From NCBI GenBank assembly GCA_014904845.1, contig MU119281.1:1-64000 (forward strand): 64,000 nt of DNA, written 5' to 3'. Made by a program: the position numbers and the translations under genes. Below are positions 25,857-39,577 of this stretch, piece by piece. The notes under the pieces were generated by a model, which was not told the origin of the DNA, did no database searches, and saw nothing but the letters and a program-made list of their open reading frames with translations. This DNA comes from Acephala macrosclerotiorum (Eukaryota; Ascomycota; Leotiomycetes; Helotiales; Mollisiaceae). Position 1 is the stretch's first letter, and every line of letters begins with the position of its first letter.

Positions 25857-27438
25857 TATCGCCTATAGACTTCCCGATAAACGCTTACGTCAAGAAAGTC
25901 TTATACTGTAGTAATATGGGGGTTCTTTAAAAAAATGAAAAAAAAGCTAGAACAGCCATAGTATCTTTCAGCAAAAAAGCAACACTATCGCACTATTGTA
26001 CACTCCAGATAAACGCTCTAAAAGACGTCTATAAACTTTTGTCTATCCTATTCCCATGCTTCAATTCTTTTCCATTGCTCCAAGTCACTACATCTAACAC
26101 CTACTCCTTCCTCAGTTCACTTTTTCTTCTTTTCTCATTCCTTTTCGCTCAAAGATTCTACTTCGATAGTCTACATCGTTTTCCTATTCTAATTATATAT
26201 GAGCCGAGTCTACTCATTGAAAAGTAAATTCTATTAATGATCGAGTATAGAAACGTAAGTCCCGATAATATCGATTAATTAAACGAGCGATTGAAACTTG
26301 TCTCTTTTTCGTTGGAGTAGTTGGTATCGAGAGAAGATATAGATATAGAAAGCTTTGTACTACAGAGAAAGTACTCGATAAAAACAATGTCGAAAGTAAA
26401 CGATGAGACTTTCTACTAGTAACGGGTTTCGTTTAATGCATTTTATTTCTAGCGTTATACGAGAGATTATTTATAGAGTAATTTGGCAAATAAAAGTTTG
26501 TTTTCTTCGAAAAAGTAGTTCGATAGTAAGAAATTCATTTGGTCCAATGTAGTGTTTATTGCAGTAATATTTATAAGAGAGAACGAGAGTAAATCGATTT
26601 AAAAGAATTTTTCGATTAGTATTAATTATAATTATTTGAGAACTTGTTTTTTGCTCGAGGTTTTCGTTAGAGTTTTACGTTCTAGTAATATAATTTTTTT
26701 TATTTAGTACGTTATTTTTCAAGTAATTTTAAATTTTATGTAAATATTTTCGAATAAAATGAGTAATTGCAGTTTTTATAGAAATCGAATGTAGATTATT
26801 CTTTTTTTGATCTTGAATTATAATGATAATATGAAAATACTTTATTATAAATTGAATCGTTTTTTTTTATAGTTCGAGAAAAACTACAATAAAATCAAAT
26901 TAATTATTTTTTCTATAGATAATTTTTAAGAAGTCGTGTAAAATTTTCGTAATCAATTGATCGAGTATTAAAAAATCGATAAATAAAAAAAAAATACTGT
27001 CAATATATTTTTTAATTAGTACGCAAAAAATAAATATATTTTAATAGATTTTTTATTCGATTTAAAAATAGAAAGTTTTTAAATTTCTTTGATTTTTAAC
27101 GTATATTTAAATTAAATATTGTTTATTTAAAAGAATCAATTAATAATCGAGATTTTATTAAACGAATTTAAAAAAACTAAAATATATTTTTTATTTAAAA
27201 TTAAAAAATTATTTTGTAATGTTTTTTTTTATTCGCTGGATATTGTTCGTAGAAAAGTTTTTATAGATTACTATAATAATATCGAAAACGTATTAAGTCG
27301 TATTAATAAAGTTTTTTATTAAATTCTTTAAATAATTTTCGTAAGAAATTGTTTATTTTAAATAAATTGAATTTTCGAAATTTAAATTTAAATTACTTTT
27401 TTTTTTTTTAAAGTTTATTACAATATTATTTTTTTTTT

Positions 27439-27450
27439 NNNNNNNNNNNN
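27439..27450. other. Assembly gap (12 N)
   Basis: Run of N inside a poly-T tract. The real distance and order across it are unknown. Confidence 0.99.
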
Positions 27451-30400
27451 TTTTTTTTTTTTTCTTTTTATTTTACGTCAAATATTGCTTTAAGAAATCT
27501 TTAAACAAATTTATTTATTGATTAAAATACTAAAAATTCGAAATCGAAAAACTTGAAAAAAGCGTTTTAATAATAGTATTATTTTTATTAAAAGTTCGTA
27601 CTCTAAAAAAATTATTTTTTGTAAAGTTTTAAATATAAATTTAAACGATTATAAAAATAATATAATATAAAGCGAATTAATATTCGTAAAAATTCATTTA
27701 AAAAATTCTTAAATCGATTTGTAAAATATTATAAATTTTACTTTTAGCGATTTTTATTTCGACGATTAATAAAATTTCAACGTAAAATTCTTTTACTCGT
27801 TAAATTATCTTAATAATATTTTTAAAGATTTGATCAATAAATTAATACGATTTTTCAATCGATTATTCGAAAGTATTATTAAATGATTTTTTTAAAAAAG
27901 TATTTGTTTTTTTATTATTTTATTATACGAATTTTTATAGGATTTTTTTTAAAATTTCTCGAGTTTTTTAATTACGAATAGTTTTTAAATTGAGTTTTTT
28001 AAATACTATAAACTTTAAATAATAAATAAACTTTTTTTACGTTTGTAATTTGAAATTTTTAAAGTTTTTTTATTATTTTTTTTTTTTTATCAATTGATAA
28101 TAATTTGATTTGCAAAATAAATCGATATTAATATTATGAAAATCGTTTTTCGATTTTTTAATATTTCGATATTCAAAATCGCAAGTTTTTAATCTTTGTT
28201 AATAATGTTTTTAAAAAAGTTTAAATCGATTATAATTGATTTTTAAATAATCAAAAAAACGGAAATTATTCTATTGATATTATTTTTATTGATCTAATAT
28301 ATTATATCGATAATTAAAATTTTTTATAGATTTGTATTAATTATATCGCTTTTTATTAATTTTCGAAAGTTTTTACTAGAAACGTATAATTAGTTTTTGA
28401 TTAAAAAATCGATAAAATTCAAAATTTTTATTTCTATAGAAATACGATTTAATATAATTCGCTATTTTTCGAGTTTTGTTTGATATTTTTTCGTAGTTTA
28501 AAAATACTCGTTAATAATTAGAAAAAAATCTCGAAAATAAAATTTCGTAATTTATTTTAACGCTAGATTTTTCAATTTTAACTTATTAAAATTATTTTTA
28601 ATATTAACGTTTTTATATTGAAAATTTTTTATTATTATATTTTTGAAATAAATGTTTTTTTTAATCGTTTTCTTTTTTTGTACGATAATAAATTTTTGTA
28701 TTTTTTTTAATAAAATTAAAATAATTAATCGAAACGCGTTTTTATTTATATTATTATTTTTTTTTTTTTATTAATTTTAAGATTTCAACGGTTTTTAATT
28801 TGTAAAAAAAATAAACGAATTTCTAAAAATAGATTATCGTTTTTTTCGTTGTTTAAATTGTTTCGATTAAAACGATCGTTTTTTATAATAAAATTTCTTC
28901 GATTTGTAATTTTGAACGAAATATTTTCATTTGAATTATTATATACGTTTTTATCGCGTTTTATTATTTTTTTTCTTTGATTTATTTTTTTTTTTAATTT
29001 TGATCGCGTATTAATTATTTTATTTTTAATTTGTTTTTTTTTTTAATTAAAATTTTTTGTTTTTAATACTCGATTGTTATTTTTTTTTATTAGTATAATT
29101 TCAATCGATTTTAAGAATTTCTAGAATTTATTTAAAAATAATTATTCGTTTTTAATAAAAATTATCAATTTTTAAAAACTCAAATTTTGATTTTTTTTTT
29201 ATATTTGTTATTGGTTATACTAATATATATTTTTTTTTATAGACTTTTATTTATTCTTTGAAATTTTTTTTCGATATTTGAATAAAAAACTCAAAATAAT
29301 CGTTTTAAATAAAAAAAGTTTTAAATAATCAAATATAGTTTTTATATTAATCGAAATCAAAAACGTAATAAATTAAATTCGCAATTTTTTTAGTAATTTT
29401 AATCGCGATTAAACGCGTAAAAAGATTTTTTTTATTAATATTATAATTACTAATTTTTATTGTAATTTTTTACTATAAGAATATTTACGTTCGATTCGAA
29501 TTTTTAAGATTTTTTATTAAATAATTTTAAAAATTCAAATATAAATTCTATAAAATCGATAAATTTTTTAATTCGTTATTGTAAAACGTCGAATAAATTT
29601 AATATAGAGTATTTGAATTTAAAATACGTATAATTTCTTTTTTATAATCGATGTTTACAATTCGATAAAAACGTTTTATTTTTTGAGAAACGTTCGATAA
29701 TAAAAATAATCGATTCTCGTATCGATTTAAATAATCGTTTTTAAAATATTTTCATATATCGTAAATAAATCCGATCAAATAAACAATATTTTTAATACTT
29801 TTTTATCGAATAATACAGATTAATTGAATATAGAAAAATAATAATTAATAAATTAAAAATTTTTTCTTTGAATTGAAATAATTATTAATAAAAATATTTA
29901 TATTTCGTATAATTTATTTATAAGTATTTATATAATAACTTTTGACGATATTATTATTTTCTTTTTTTTTAAAAAGATTATTAAGAATAATTTAATAGAA
30001 ATTTCAATAAATAAATATATTTATTCGTATAATTTTATATAATATATTATAATTGACGTTTTGCGAGTTTTACGATTTTTTATTGATTGAAATTGAATTT
30101 TAAGAAAATAAATATAAATCTAAAAATCAAAATTGTTTAAAAAAAATATAATCGATAAAAATTTTATTATACGAATATATTTCTTTCGATATATTTTTAT
30201 TTATAAAACGATTTTTAAAATGTTTAAAACAATATATTATTTTGTTTGTAGAAAATAATTTATTTTTTAGATTATTATTCGATTGAATTTAAAAAATTTT
30301 AAATAATTTATTATATTTTGATTTTTCGTACGAATTTTTCGTACGTTAATTAAATTAAATAATTTGAAACTTTTTCAAAACGATCTTGAAAAAAGCGTCG

Positions 30401-33400
30401 AAAAAATTATTTTTGAAAAATAATTTAAAAATTTATTTAATAAAATCACGTAAAAAAATCGATTAAAAACAATTTGCCAAATTTGAATATATTTGAAAGT
30501 CTAATAATTGTAAAAAAGTATATTGAAAATTTTTTTTTTTTAATAATAAGAAATTTTTTAAAAAAATAATATAATAATATTTTTTTACAATAATATTTTC
30601 AAAAAAAAATATAAATTAAAAAAAAAAATTTTTAAGTTTACGAAAATTCGAAAAATATTTACGTTTATTAATATATTCAAACGTTAATACATTTTAATAT
30701 TAATATATTAAAATGAAAAATTTTTTTTTTTCAAAGTTTTAAACGAAATTTTATTATTATTAAACGTTTACAATTATTTATTATTTTAATTTATCGATTT
30801 TTAACTCGAGAAAAGTTTAATTTTTAATTAAAAAATAGAAATTTTTAATATCGTATTTTAATATTAAATGTAATAATATAGCGATTAATTGATTTTGAAA
30901 ATATAATTAATTTAAATTTTTTTAAAACGAGAATATTTTCGCGTTTTAATAATTTTATAATTCGAATGTTTTTTATTTAAAATATTCGATATAAATATTC
31001 GCTTTTTTTGAGATTTTTACGATTAGTAATTATATTATCAACTTTTTTTTTTTATTAGATTCGACGATATAATTTCACTAGAAATATATTTTTATATTAT
31101 TAATATAATATTTTTTCAATTTTTGATTATATAAATTTCAAATTATTTTCGTAATTTCAAATTTATTTATTGAAATTAATATACGAGATTTTTTTTATTA
31201 TTAGTTCAATTTTTAAGATTTTTAGTTTTTTTACTAATAATCTCAAATCAATATCAAGTTTTCTATTTTTATAATACGTTTTAATTTCGAGTTTTTCTCG
31301 CGATATTTTTTTGATTAACGATTTAATTTAATAATTATAATTAAAACAATTTGTCGTTTATTTTTATCGATTAATATTTGATAAAATTCGATAATATTTT
31401 TTAAAATCTTTTTAATATTATATATCTATATTAAATTATTAATAACGTTTTTTTATATAATATATATTTTGAAAAAATAATTAATTATTAATATTATTAA
31501 AATATATTTATACAATTGTATTTATCGAATATTAATAATTATAAACGCTTTATATATTTATATTAATTATTTTCGTATTGTTCTAATTTCTATATATTTG
31601 TAGTAAATATAATTAATTATTATTTGAACGATTTTTTCGATCAATTTCATAAATTGAAAATACGAAATAAATTTTGCGTAATATTAAATATTGTATTTCT
31701 AGAATATTATTTGCGTAAAAACATTAATAAAATATAAATTATTGTTCGAATTTACTCGTTTCGATTAATTAAAAATAGAAATCAAATATCGAATAAAAAA
31801 ATCGATAATTTTTATTTAAATATAAAAAACGTAAAACTTTATTTAAACAAATTTAATAAAATAATTAATAATTATTAAAATATAAACGTATTTTGTAATA
31901 CTACAAAAAAAATTGATAGAATTAATTCAATTAATAAATACTAATTTTATAAATACGAATTTTTAAATTGATTATAATATTTGCAATTGCGTATATCGAA
32001 TTAAATATTAATAAGAATCGCAATTTTTATACTAGAAATAAATATTTTTTGTTTAAATAAATTAATAAATTTGATCGATTAATTTTAAGAAAATAAAATC
32101 CATTGTATAATAATTGTAGTTTTTATAAACGTAATATAAATATTAAACGATATCGATTTTGTAAATATATTGAATTATTTTTTTATTACGTTCGATATAT
32201 ACGAGTTTTAATATTGTTTTAATTAAACGAAAATAATAAGTTTTTTTTTGAAAAGATCGAATTTTTTTTAAATTATATTTAAAAAATATTACGATTTTAT
32301 TGTACTAAGAAAAAATTATTTAATTTTTTTATTTTACGTCGTTTAAAATAAAAATGTTTTTATCGTTGTTTATTAATTCGAGAATCGTTTTTATAAATTC
32401 GTTTTTTTTAAAAAATTTTTTATTCGTTTTATAAATCGAATAAAAAGTAATCGCGTATAAAAAAACTATATATTTCGCGTTTTGAACTTTGAAAACTTTT
32501 ATTAATTTAATAAAGAATTTGTTTAAATCGTTTATTATTTTTATATAAAAATCTTTAATTAAAACGTATTTAATATCGAGATTGTATTTTTTTAAACGAT
32601 TTTATTATCTCGCGATACGTTTATACTATTAATATTCATTGTTTAATACTAATTATAAAACTTTATAATTCGTATATATTTTAATAAAATAAAAACTTTT
32701 AATAATTAATTATCGTATTTCGATCAAATATTAAACGATTATTAAAATTTTTTTCTTAGTAATATTATATTGAGTTTTTATATTATTAAAATAAAAAAAT
32801 ATAAATATAATAATTTTTTCTTTTTCTCGATAAATTAAAGTAATTTCAATATTTATTGAAATTTTTTGAATTTAAAAAAACATATTTTTTACTTTTTCAA
32901 GACTAGTATTACAAATTAAATAGTATTGAAATAATAAATCGATTGATATTATACAATTGTTAATAATATATTTCTTTAAATAATTAAAATTTTATTAGTA
33001 TTGATTTAATTATTCGATTTTTTTTTTTATTTATTTTGTGCGAATAATTGATTTTTTTAACTTTAGAAAAATTTGATAATATTAAATAAAATTTTTATTA
33101 TATTTCTTTAAATCAAATGATTTTACTTTGAAAAAAAAAAAATTTATTAGAATTTGTTTCAAATAAAAACTTTTTAAAATTATAATATATATTGAACGTT
33201 TTAAAATAAAATTTACTAAAAAAACGCGTTTATTTTTTCGCGATTTTTTGAAATTTTCCAATTTATAATAATTTTTTGGTATTTAATAAACGAGTAAAAT
33301 TCTTCGATCGATTTTATAAAATTATTTATTTTAAAAAATTTTTCGAAAAAAAAAACTTTTTTCGAATTCAAATAAATTAATTTAAACGCAATTCGAAAAA

Positions 33401-36400
33401 AGTAATATTCGTACAATATAATAAATATATTATTGAAATTTATTATCGTTTTCATATAATCGTTTATAAAAAAAGAAAATCTTTAAATTTAATAATATTT
33501 AATAATAGAAAAATATATTTAAATGTATTTTTCGATTAAAAAAATATATTCGAACGTTAAATCAAAAAATTGAAAATACGTATATAAACTTTTTATTAAT
33601 TTTTAATTCATTTTAAAATAAACGTATATTCTATGTAAAATAATAAATTTCGTTTTATATTCGTTTTTTTTTTTTATACGTATTACTCAATATTTATTAT
33701 TCGCGTTTATTATAAAAAATACTTTAAATTTGAATTTAATAATAATATTTAAAAAAAATTTTATTCGATGTATAAAATATTAAAATTTTAAAATTTATTT
33801 ATTAATAGAAATATAATTGTATACAATATAAAAAAATTTTGATTTTTTTTTTTTAATAAAAAAAAAATCGATATTTTTTAATTATTTATTATTTTTACAA
33901 TTATATTTATTTTTATTATTGTCGAAAATATTTTTTTCAAGTAAATTCTTTTTTTGATTGTATATAAACAGTTTTTAATAATAACGAGACGAGTTTTTGA
34001 TTTGAAATCGATAAAATACTTGATTATATTTATTAATTAAACGTTTTTTAAATTTATTATAAAAAATTTCTATTAAATATAAAATAATCTTTTCGTTTTA
34101 TTTTTTTTTTTTTTATATCGACGGTTCTCTCAATTGTAATTTCTAATTCTACAAATTATTTATTGATTTTTAATTAAAAAACATTCAATAGAAATCTCTA
34201 AAAAAACGTCGATTAATAAAAAACTTTTTTTCTTTTTGTATAAAAAAAAGTCGAATTATAGTTTTTTTTGTTTTCGTAATAAAAACAAAAGTTTTTTAAA
34301 ATTTTGTAAAAATATACATCGATTGAAATAAATTTCATTGATTAATATTAAAGTTTATTATTTTATTGAAATTTATATTAAACAATTTTTAATAAAAATT
34401 ATTCGAATATAATACGTTTAAAAAAATAGATTGTTTTATTAATAATAAATTTAAACAAAAATTTAATACGAGATTATTTTAATTAAACAAAAAATTCGAG
34501 AAATTAATAATAAATAAAAATTAAAATAATAAATAGAAATTAAAATTTTAATATTAAAAAAAAATCGTTTTTTTCAATATTAAAATTTTTTTTTTTCTCG
34601 TCGTTTTCATTCGAACTACTGATAATTTTCTCGTACAAATTATTCGCGTTATCGTTTTTCTCGTTAAAATCGTTTAATAAACGAGAGAATTCTTTAAATA
34701 CTTTTTAAAAAACGAATTTGAAAAAAGTTTAATATATTATTTTATTATTATTTTAAAAAATTACAAAGTAATTTTAATATTCAATTACTATTTTTATTTT
34801 GATTATATAATTGAAATCAAATAATATCTCGTAATTTTAATCGATAAATAAAATATATATTTTGATTTTAATCGTTATTTTTTTTACGTTTATAATAAAA
34901 TAAATATATTGAATCAATATAAGAAATTGATCGTTAATTAAACGAATTTGTATATTATTATTCTCGTAGATTTTCATATTAAAAATACGTATTAATATTT
35001 TTTTATTAATAAATTTTATTATAAATTTTTTATTTAAAAAAATTAATATAAATTTTATTTTTTTGATTCAAATAATAATAAAAATTGAAATTATCGTAGT
35101 ATTATAAATCGTTCAAATAATTATTTGTAAAGTAAAATAAAATTTTATTATAATAATCAAATTATAACAAATGATTTTTTTACGACAATAAATAAATTTG
35201 AATAATTATAATTATAAAATTAATTTTTTTCAAATCGATTTCAAATTGTTTAAAAATTGAACTATATTTATCTCAAGTATAAATATTTCTAATAATCGAT
35301 AAATATCAAATTTTTTTTCAAATTCTAATTTTCGAATAAATAAAAAAAATTTTGTTTTTTTTTTAAAAACAAATATTTTTTTTGAAATTTATTCAAATAA
35401 TTTATTGAATATTATTTGTTTATTTTTTTTTTAAAGTTTTACGTCTATAAAATCGATTTTTTAAAAACGAAATAAATTTTTATTTTCTAGAATTAAATCG
35501 CATAAAAAAATTTGTAAACAATCTTTCGATTTTTAAATCGCAATTAGCGTTTTTTTTAAGTATTGATTTTACTACTATTAACGAACGATTTAAATAAACA
35601 AAGTTTTAATTATTTTTGTTTAAATAAATTCGAAAAAATTTAACGATTTTATTATTATTATTCGTCGAATTATTAAAGTTCTAATGATTATTATTTTATT
35701 ATTAATATTTCTTTAAAAAAATTGTAAATATTAAATACGCAAATAAATAAAACGTAATTCGTATTTGAATTATATAAATATTAAAAAATAGCGTTTTAAA
35801 GTATTATAGTAATTATAAAAATAATTAAAAATTTACTCGTAATCAAAAAAAAATTTTTTTGTATAAATATTATTATATTTTTTTATTTAAATTAAATTTT
35901 ACAACGACGATTAATTTCTCGTTAATTCGCTTTTTATTACTTTATAAAAACTTGCGAAAAAAAGTATTAATTCGTGTAATATTTCAATATTATATAATTT
36001 TAGTAAATAATCGTTAACATTGGATTTCTCGAATTACGATTTAAAAAATTATTATTATATTTATCGCGAAAATTACTAATAATAAACGGAAAATTGTAAT
36101 TTAAAAGTTTTTTATATTCAAATTTTAATATTAAAACGTTTAACAAATATTAAAAATATTCTATATTAGTTTTCATTATTTATTTTTAAAAGAAAATTAT
36201 TTTATTTAATTTTTTTATTTGAAAAAATCTTTTTTTAATAAAAAATAATCGATTATTAATATTATATTAAATTTAAATAACGTTTTTAATTTTGAAATAT
36301 ATAAAATTTATAATTTAAAAAAATTGAAATTTTATTAAAATTCTCATATTAATCTTATTAAAACCGTCGAGTAATTCAAAATAAATTCTATAAACTAATA

Positions 36401-37388
36401 ATAAATCGTTAATATTTGATTTACTATTCAAAAAATTCGTTTATTTTAAATATTCTTTGATTAATTCGTTTTTTTATTATTTTAAAATTATCAATCTTTG
36501 AATTTTATTTATTTTTCTTTTTTATTTACTTTGAATTGTAATTTTATATATTTTTTTTAAATATTTTTATTAAAATTTTTTAATTATTTTACGTAGTTTT
36601 TTTTAATTCGATATATTAATTCAATATTTTTATTATTTTATCAAAATCGTAAAAATAATTATAAAATATTTCTTTACAATATTTAAATTTGATTTTTTCA
36701 TTGTTTTTAATAATTAAAAATTTTATTTTTACTATAAATTCAATATTTTCAATAAAATAATTTAAACGTTTTATATTATTTCAATATTCGTAAAATTTTT
36801 CGATTTTAAAATTTATAATAATAAAACGTAAAATATTTTTTTTAAAAATATCGATTAATAAATATATTAATATTTATATAGAATTCTATAATAAAAACAA
36901 TAAAAAAAACTATTAAACGAAAAAAAAATTTTGTTTATTTGAATTTTATTTTATAGTTTGTTTTTTATCGACAAAAGAAATAATTTTTGATTTTAAAATG
37001 TTTTTTTTTTCGAAATTTTAATACTTTTTAAATTAAAATTTTAAAAAGTTTATAATTTTTGTTTTTAATCGTAAATAAATAATTGAATTATCGTTGATAT
37101 TATTAATATATATATACAAATTAATAAATATTTAATAATAAAATTTTTTTAAATATATATATTACAATACGAATAATTTTTTTTCAATGAAATATTAATC
37201 GTAGTTTTCGTTTTTTCAATACGCTTTCTAATAATACTAGAGTATTTTTTGTTTTTTTTATTGAATTAAATTTCTCGTATTTCGAATATTCGTTTATTGA
37301 ATTTTATATTCGAATTTTTAATGCGAGAAAAAATCTTTTTATCGTAAATATATTCAATATTACATTTTTTTTTACGTAGATTACTAAA

Positions 37389-37611
37389 TAATATAAAATC
37401 GAAAAAAATTTAAATTTTGAGTATAAAAACAAATAAAAAGTTTTTATAATAATTTAATCGATAATACAAAGAAAAATAATTAAAAAGAGTTCTCGAAAAA
37501 TATTTGTGATTGTCTCAGTGATAATCTCTAAGAAAGTATTACTGCCGAGTATATAAACCCTTTTAGCGGTGCACTAAACCTAGTATGGACAAGCCACGCT
37601 TTCACGTGACA
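37389..37611. repeat. Right LTR-like direct repeat (223 bp)
   Basis: Partner of 25636-25856. It begins TAATATAAAATCG (a RIP-changed TG start) and ends CACGTGACA. Its inner (left) part has A/T where the left copy has G/C, while its outer part is the less mutated of the two. Confidence 0.85.
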
Positions 37612-37791
37612 TCGCCCCAAGGGTACGGGGCTAGGAACAAAGTTCTTCCGTTGTACCACGCGATTCAGACGAGGTTTTGAAACAAAATCGACAACTCTTC
37701 CAGCTAAAAGTGCACAAACCCCTCCCACAATGACCTTCTTTTGACATGTTGCTCTCTCTTCTTCGTTGTACCATAATTTCCAATTTACAGC

Positions 37792-39203
37792 ATGCGGTTT
37801 TGGGCAGCGGTTCTGTTCAGCGCAACGGTGGCAAGGGCGGCGTATGTTCCAGGGAGGGCTTTTGATAGATTTATGACAATATGGCTAGAGAATGAGGTTC
37901 GTGCCTTATCACTCTTTGTAACGACTGGCAGATTACCTAGCTAACGATGGAATGGGCTAGGATTTTATAGAAGTTGAGAAGAACCCGGACATTCAGGCAT
38001 TGGCAAAGGAGGGGATAATACTCACACAATATTATGGCCTCACGCATCCAAGTCAACCGAACTACATCGCGTCGATAGGAGGGGATTATTTTGGACTGAA
38101 TCATGATGGATTTGTGAGGATACCTTCGAATGTGTCAACATTGGTGGATCTCTTGGATTCGCAGAATATTGCTTGGAGGGGGTATTTTGAAGGGTTGCCC
38201 GGTCCTGGATTTATGGGAGCTGGGAGCACAGGAACAGATGGCATTGCATGGGACTATGTTCGGAAACACAAGTCTGTTCCCTTTCTCTCCAATTTCAAGA
38301 AGAGCACATGTGCTGACAAAAAGTAGCCCATTCATATCTTACGACAGCATAAATCTCAATGGAACGAGATTAGCGAATATACTGAGTCTCGACGCTTTCG
38401 GCCGCGATTTGGCAGCGAATACTCTGCCACAATACATGCATCTCTCCCCAGACATGCTAAATGACGGGCACAACACGACCCTCGCATACGCAGCAACCTG
38501 GTCTCGAGCCTTCCTACAGCCACTGCTCAACAACCCGACTTTTATGGAACGAACACTCATCCTCCTCACCTATGACGAGTCCGCTACCTACCCTATCCCC
38601 AATCGGATTGTGTCGCTTCTTCTCGGTGGCGCTGTACCTGCGAATCTGAAAGGCACGACGGACGACACAGTCTATACCCACTATTCGATCCTCTCCACCT
38701 TAGAAAACAATTGGCAGCTACCAAACCTTGGTCGCTACGACGTGGGCGCTAATGTCTTCTCCCTCGTCGCCTCCCAAACCGGCTGGACACAAAACCACCC
38801 ACCCTCCAACATCGCCCACGTCAACAACTCCCTCTCCTATGGCGGCTTCCTGAACTCCGACCCCTCCAAATACCTCCGAATCCCCTCCCCCAACCTCCAA
38901 CTGGTAGGAGCAGGCGGCCGAGGTGTCGAGAGAATGGTAGGCATAAGGTGGGCGCAGCATAGTGATGAGGAGACACCGTATGATGGGAGTGGAGATTTGG
39001 CGGATGGAGGGAATGGGACTTGGAGTCCGAATGAGCCGGTTTATAAGGCACAAGCGCTGGCGGTGGTTTATAATGGGAGTACGGCTATAAGTGCTGCAGC
39101 TACATCGACGAGAACGAAGAGTAGTGTGGGGAGGAGAGAGGGGGTGGAGCTGTTGGGAGTTTGCGGGGTGATTATTTTTAGCGTGGCGTTTGGGTGGTTA
39201 TGA
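37792..39203 (+). CDS. Secreted, probably GPI-anchored acid phosphatase (phosphoesterase family)
   Basis: Three exons (37792-37896, 37961-38271, 38327-39203) give 430 residues. The 64-base first intron removes an in-frame TAG and restores the conserved ENEDFIEVEKNPDIQALAKE segment. The second (55 bases) restores HNPFISYDSI. Residues 1-16 are a signal peptide (MRFWAAVLFSATVARA). Family motifs follow: THPSQPNYIAS near 63, LSPDMLNDGHN near 178-186 and LLTYDE near 217-222, in the order seen in fungal PhoA-type acid phosphatases of the phosphoesterase (PF04185-like) family. The C-terminus ends in a hydrophobic tail (LLGVCGVIIFSVAFGWL) preceded by a Ser/Thr stretch, typical of a GPI-anchor signal. 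It would release phosphate from organic esters at the wall or plasma membrane. It starts 181 bases after the LTR element. Confidence 0.88.
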
Positions 39204-39577
39204 TATTGAATGAGAGATGGGTGCGTAGATACCAATCAATGCATTGAATTTTGGAAAGTCGAGCAAGTCCTCGTCCTTGAAAATACGATTTTGTGGTGTT
39301 GCATTGGTACTGTCTACTGGCCATGATATTGTATTCTTTTGTCTTCGGTCCCTAAAGTGAATACGTGGTCGCATATCTTTATTACCTCGTCAATCCCGAG
39401 CGTCCTTGTGCCTTAACGGGTGGCTGGGGTTGTCGTTTCTCTGCTTCATGGCTAGTCGTTCCCTAGTTCTTTATACCTGGTGCCGACTCACAGTCTTACG
39501 ACGTCAATTCTTTTCCCTTGTTCAGTGAGCAGTTCATATGTCTTTGTCCAAAGACAACATTTTAATTCATGAAGGTT
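39204..39577. other. Intergenic between convergent genes
   Basis: Shared 3' region of the phosphatase and the STAND/AAA gene; nothing else seen. Confidence 0.5.

Larger units (their letters stand above)
25636..37611. mobile_element. Probable LTR retrotransposon, about 12 kb, RIP-saturated
   Basis: LTR-like direct repeats of 221 and 223 bp bound an interior that is AT-converted from about 26600 to 37440. Flanking TCGC at 25632-25635 and 37612-37615 is a candidate 4-bp target duplication. No gag or pol sequence survives, so the superfamily cannot be told and the strand is unknown. It sits between two intact genes, about 180 bases from each. An assembly gap lies at 27439-27450, so the length is approximate. 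Confidence 0.75.

Noticed and set aside
33216..33455. 79-codon frame in the AT block
   Set aside because: Almost only Ile, Asn, Phe, Lys and Tyr. It is a chance opening in AT-saturated DNA.
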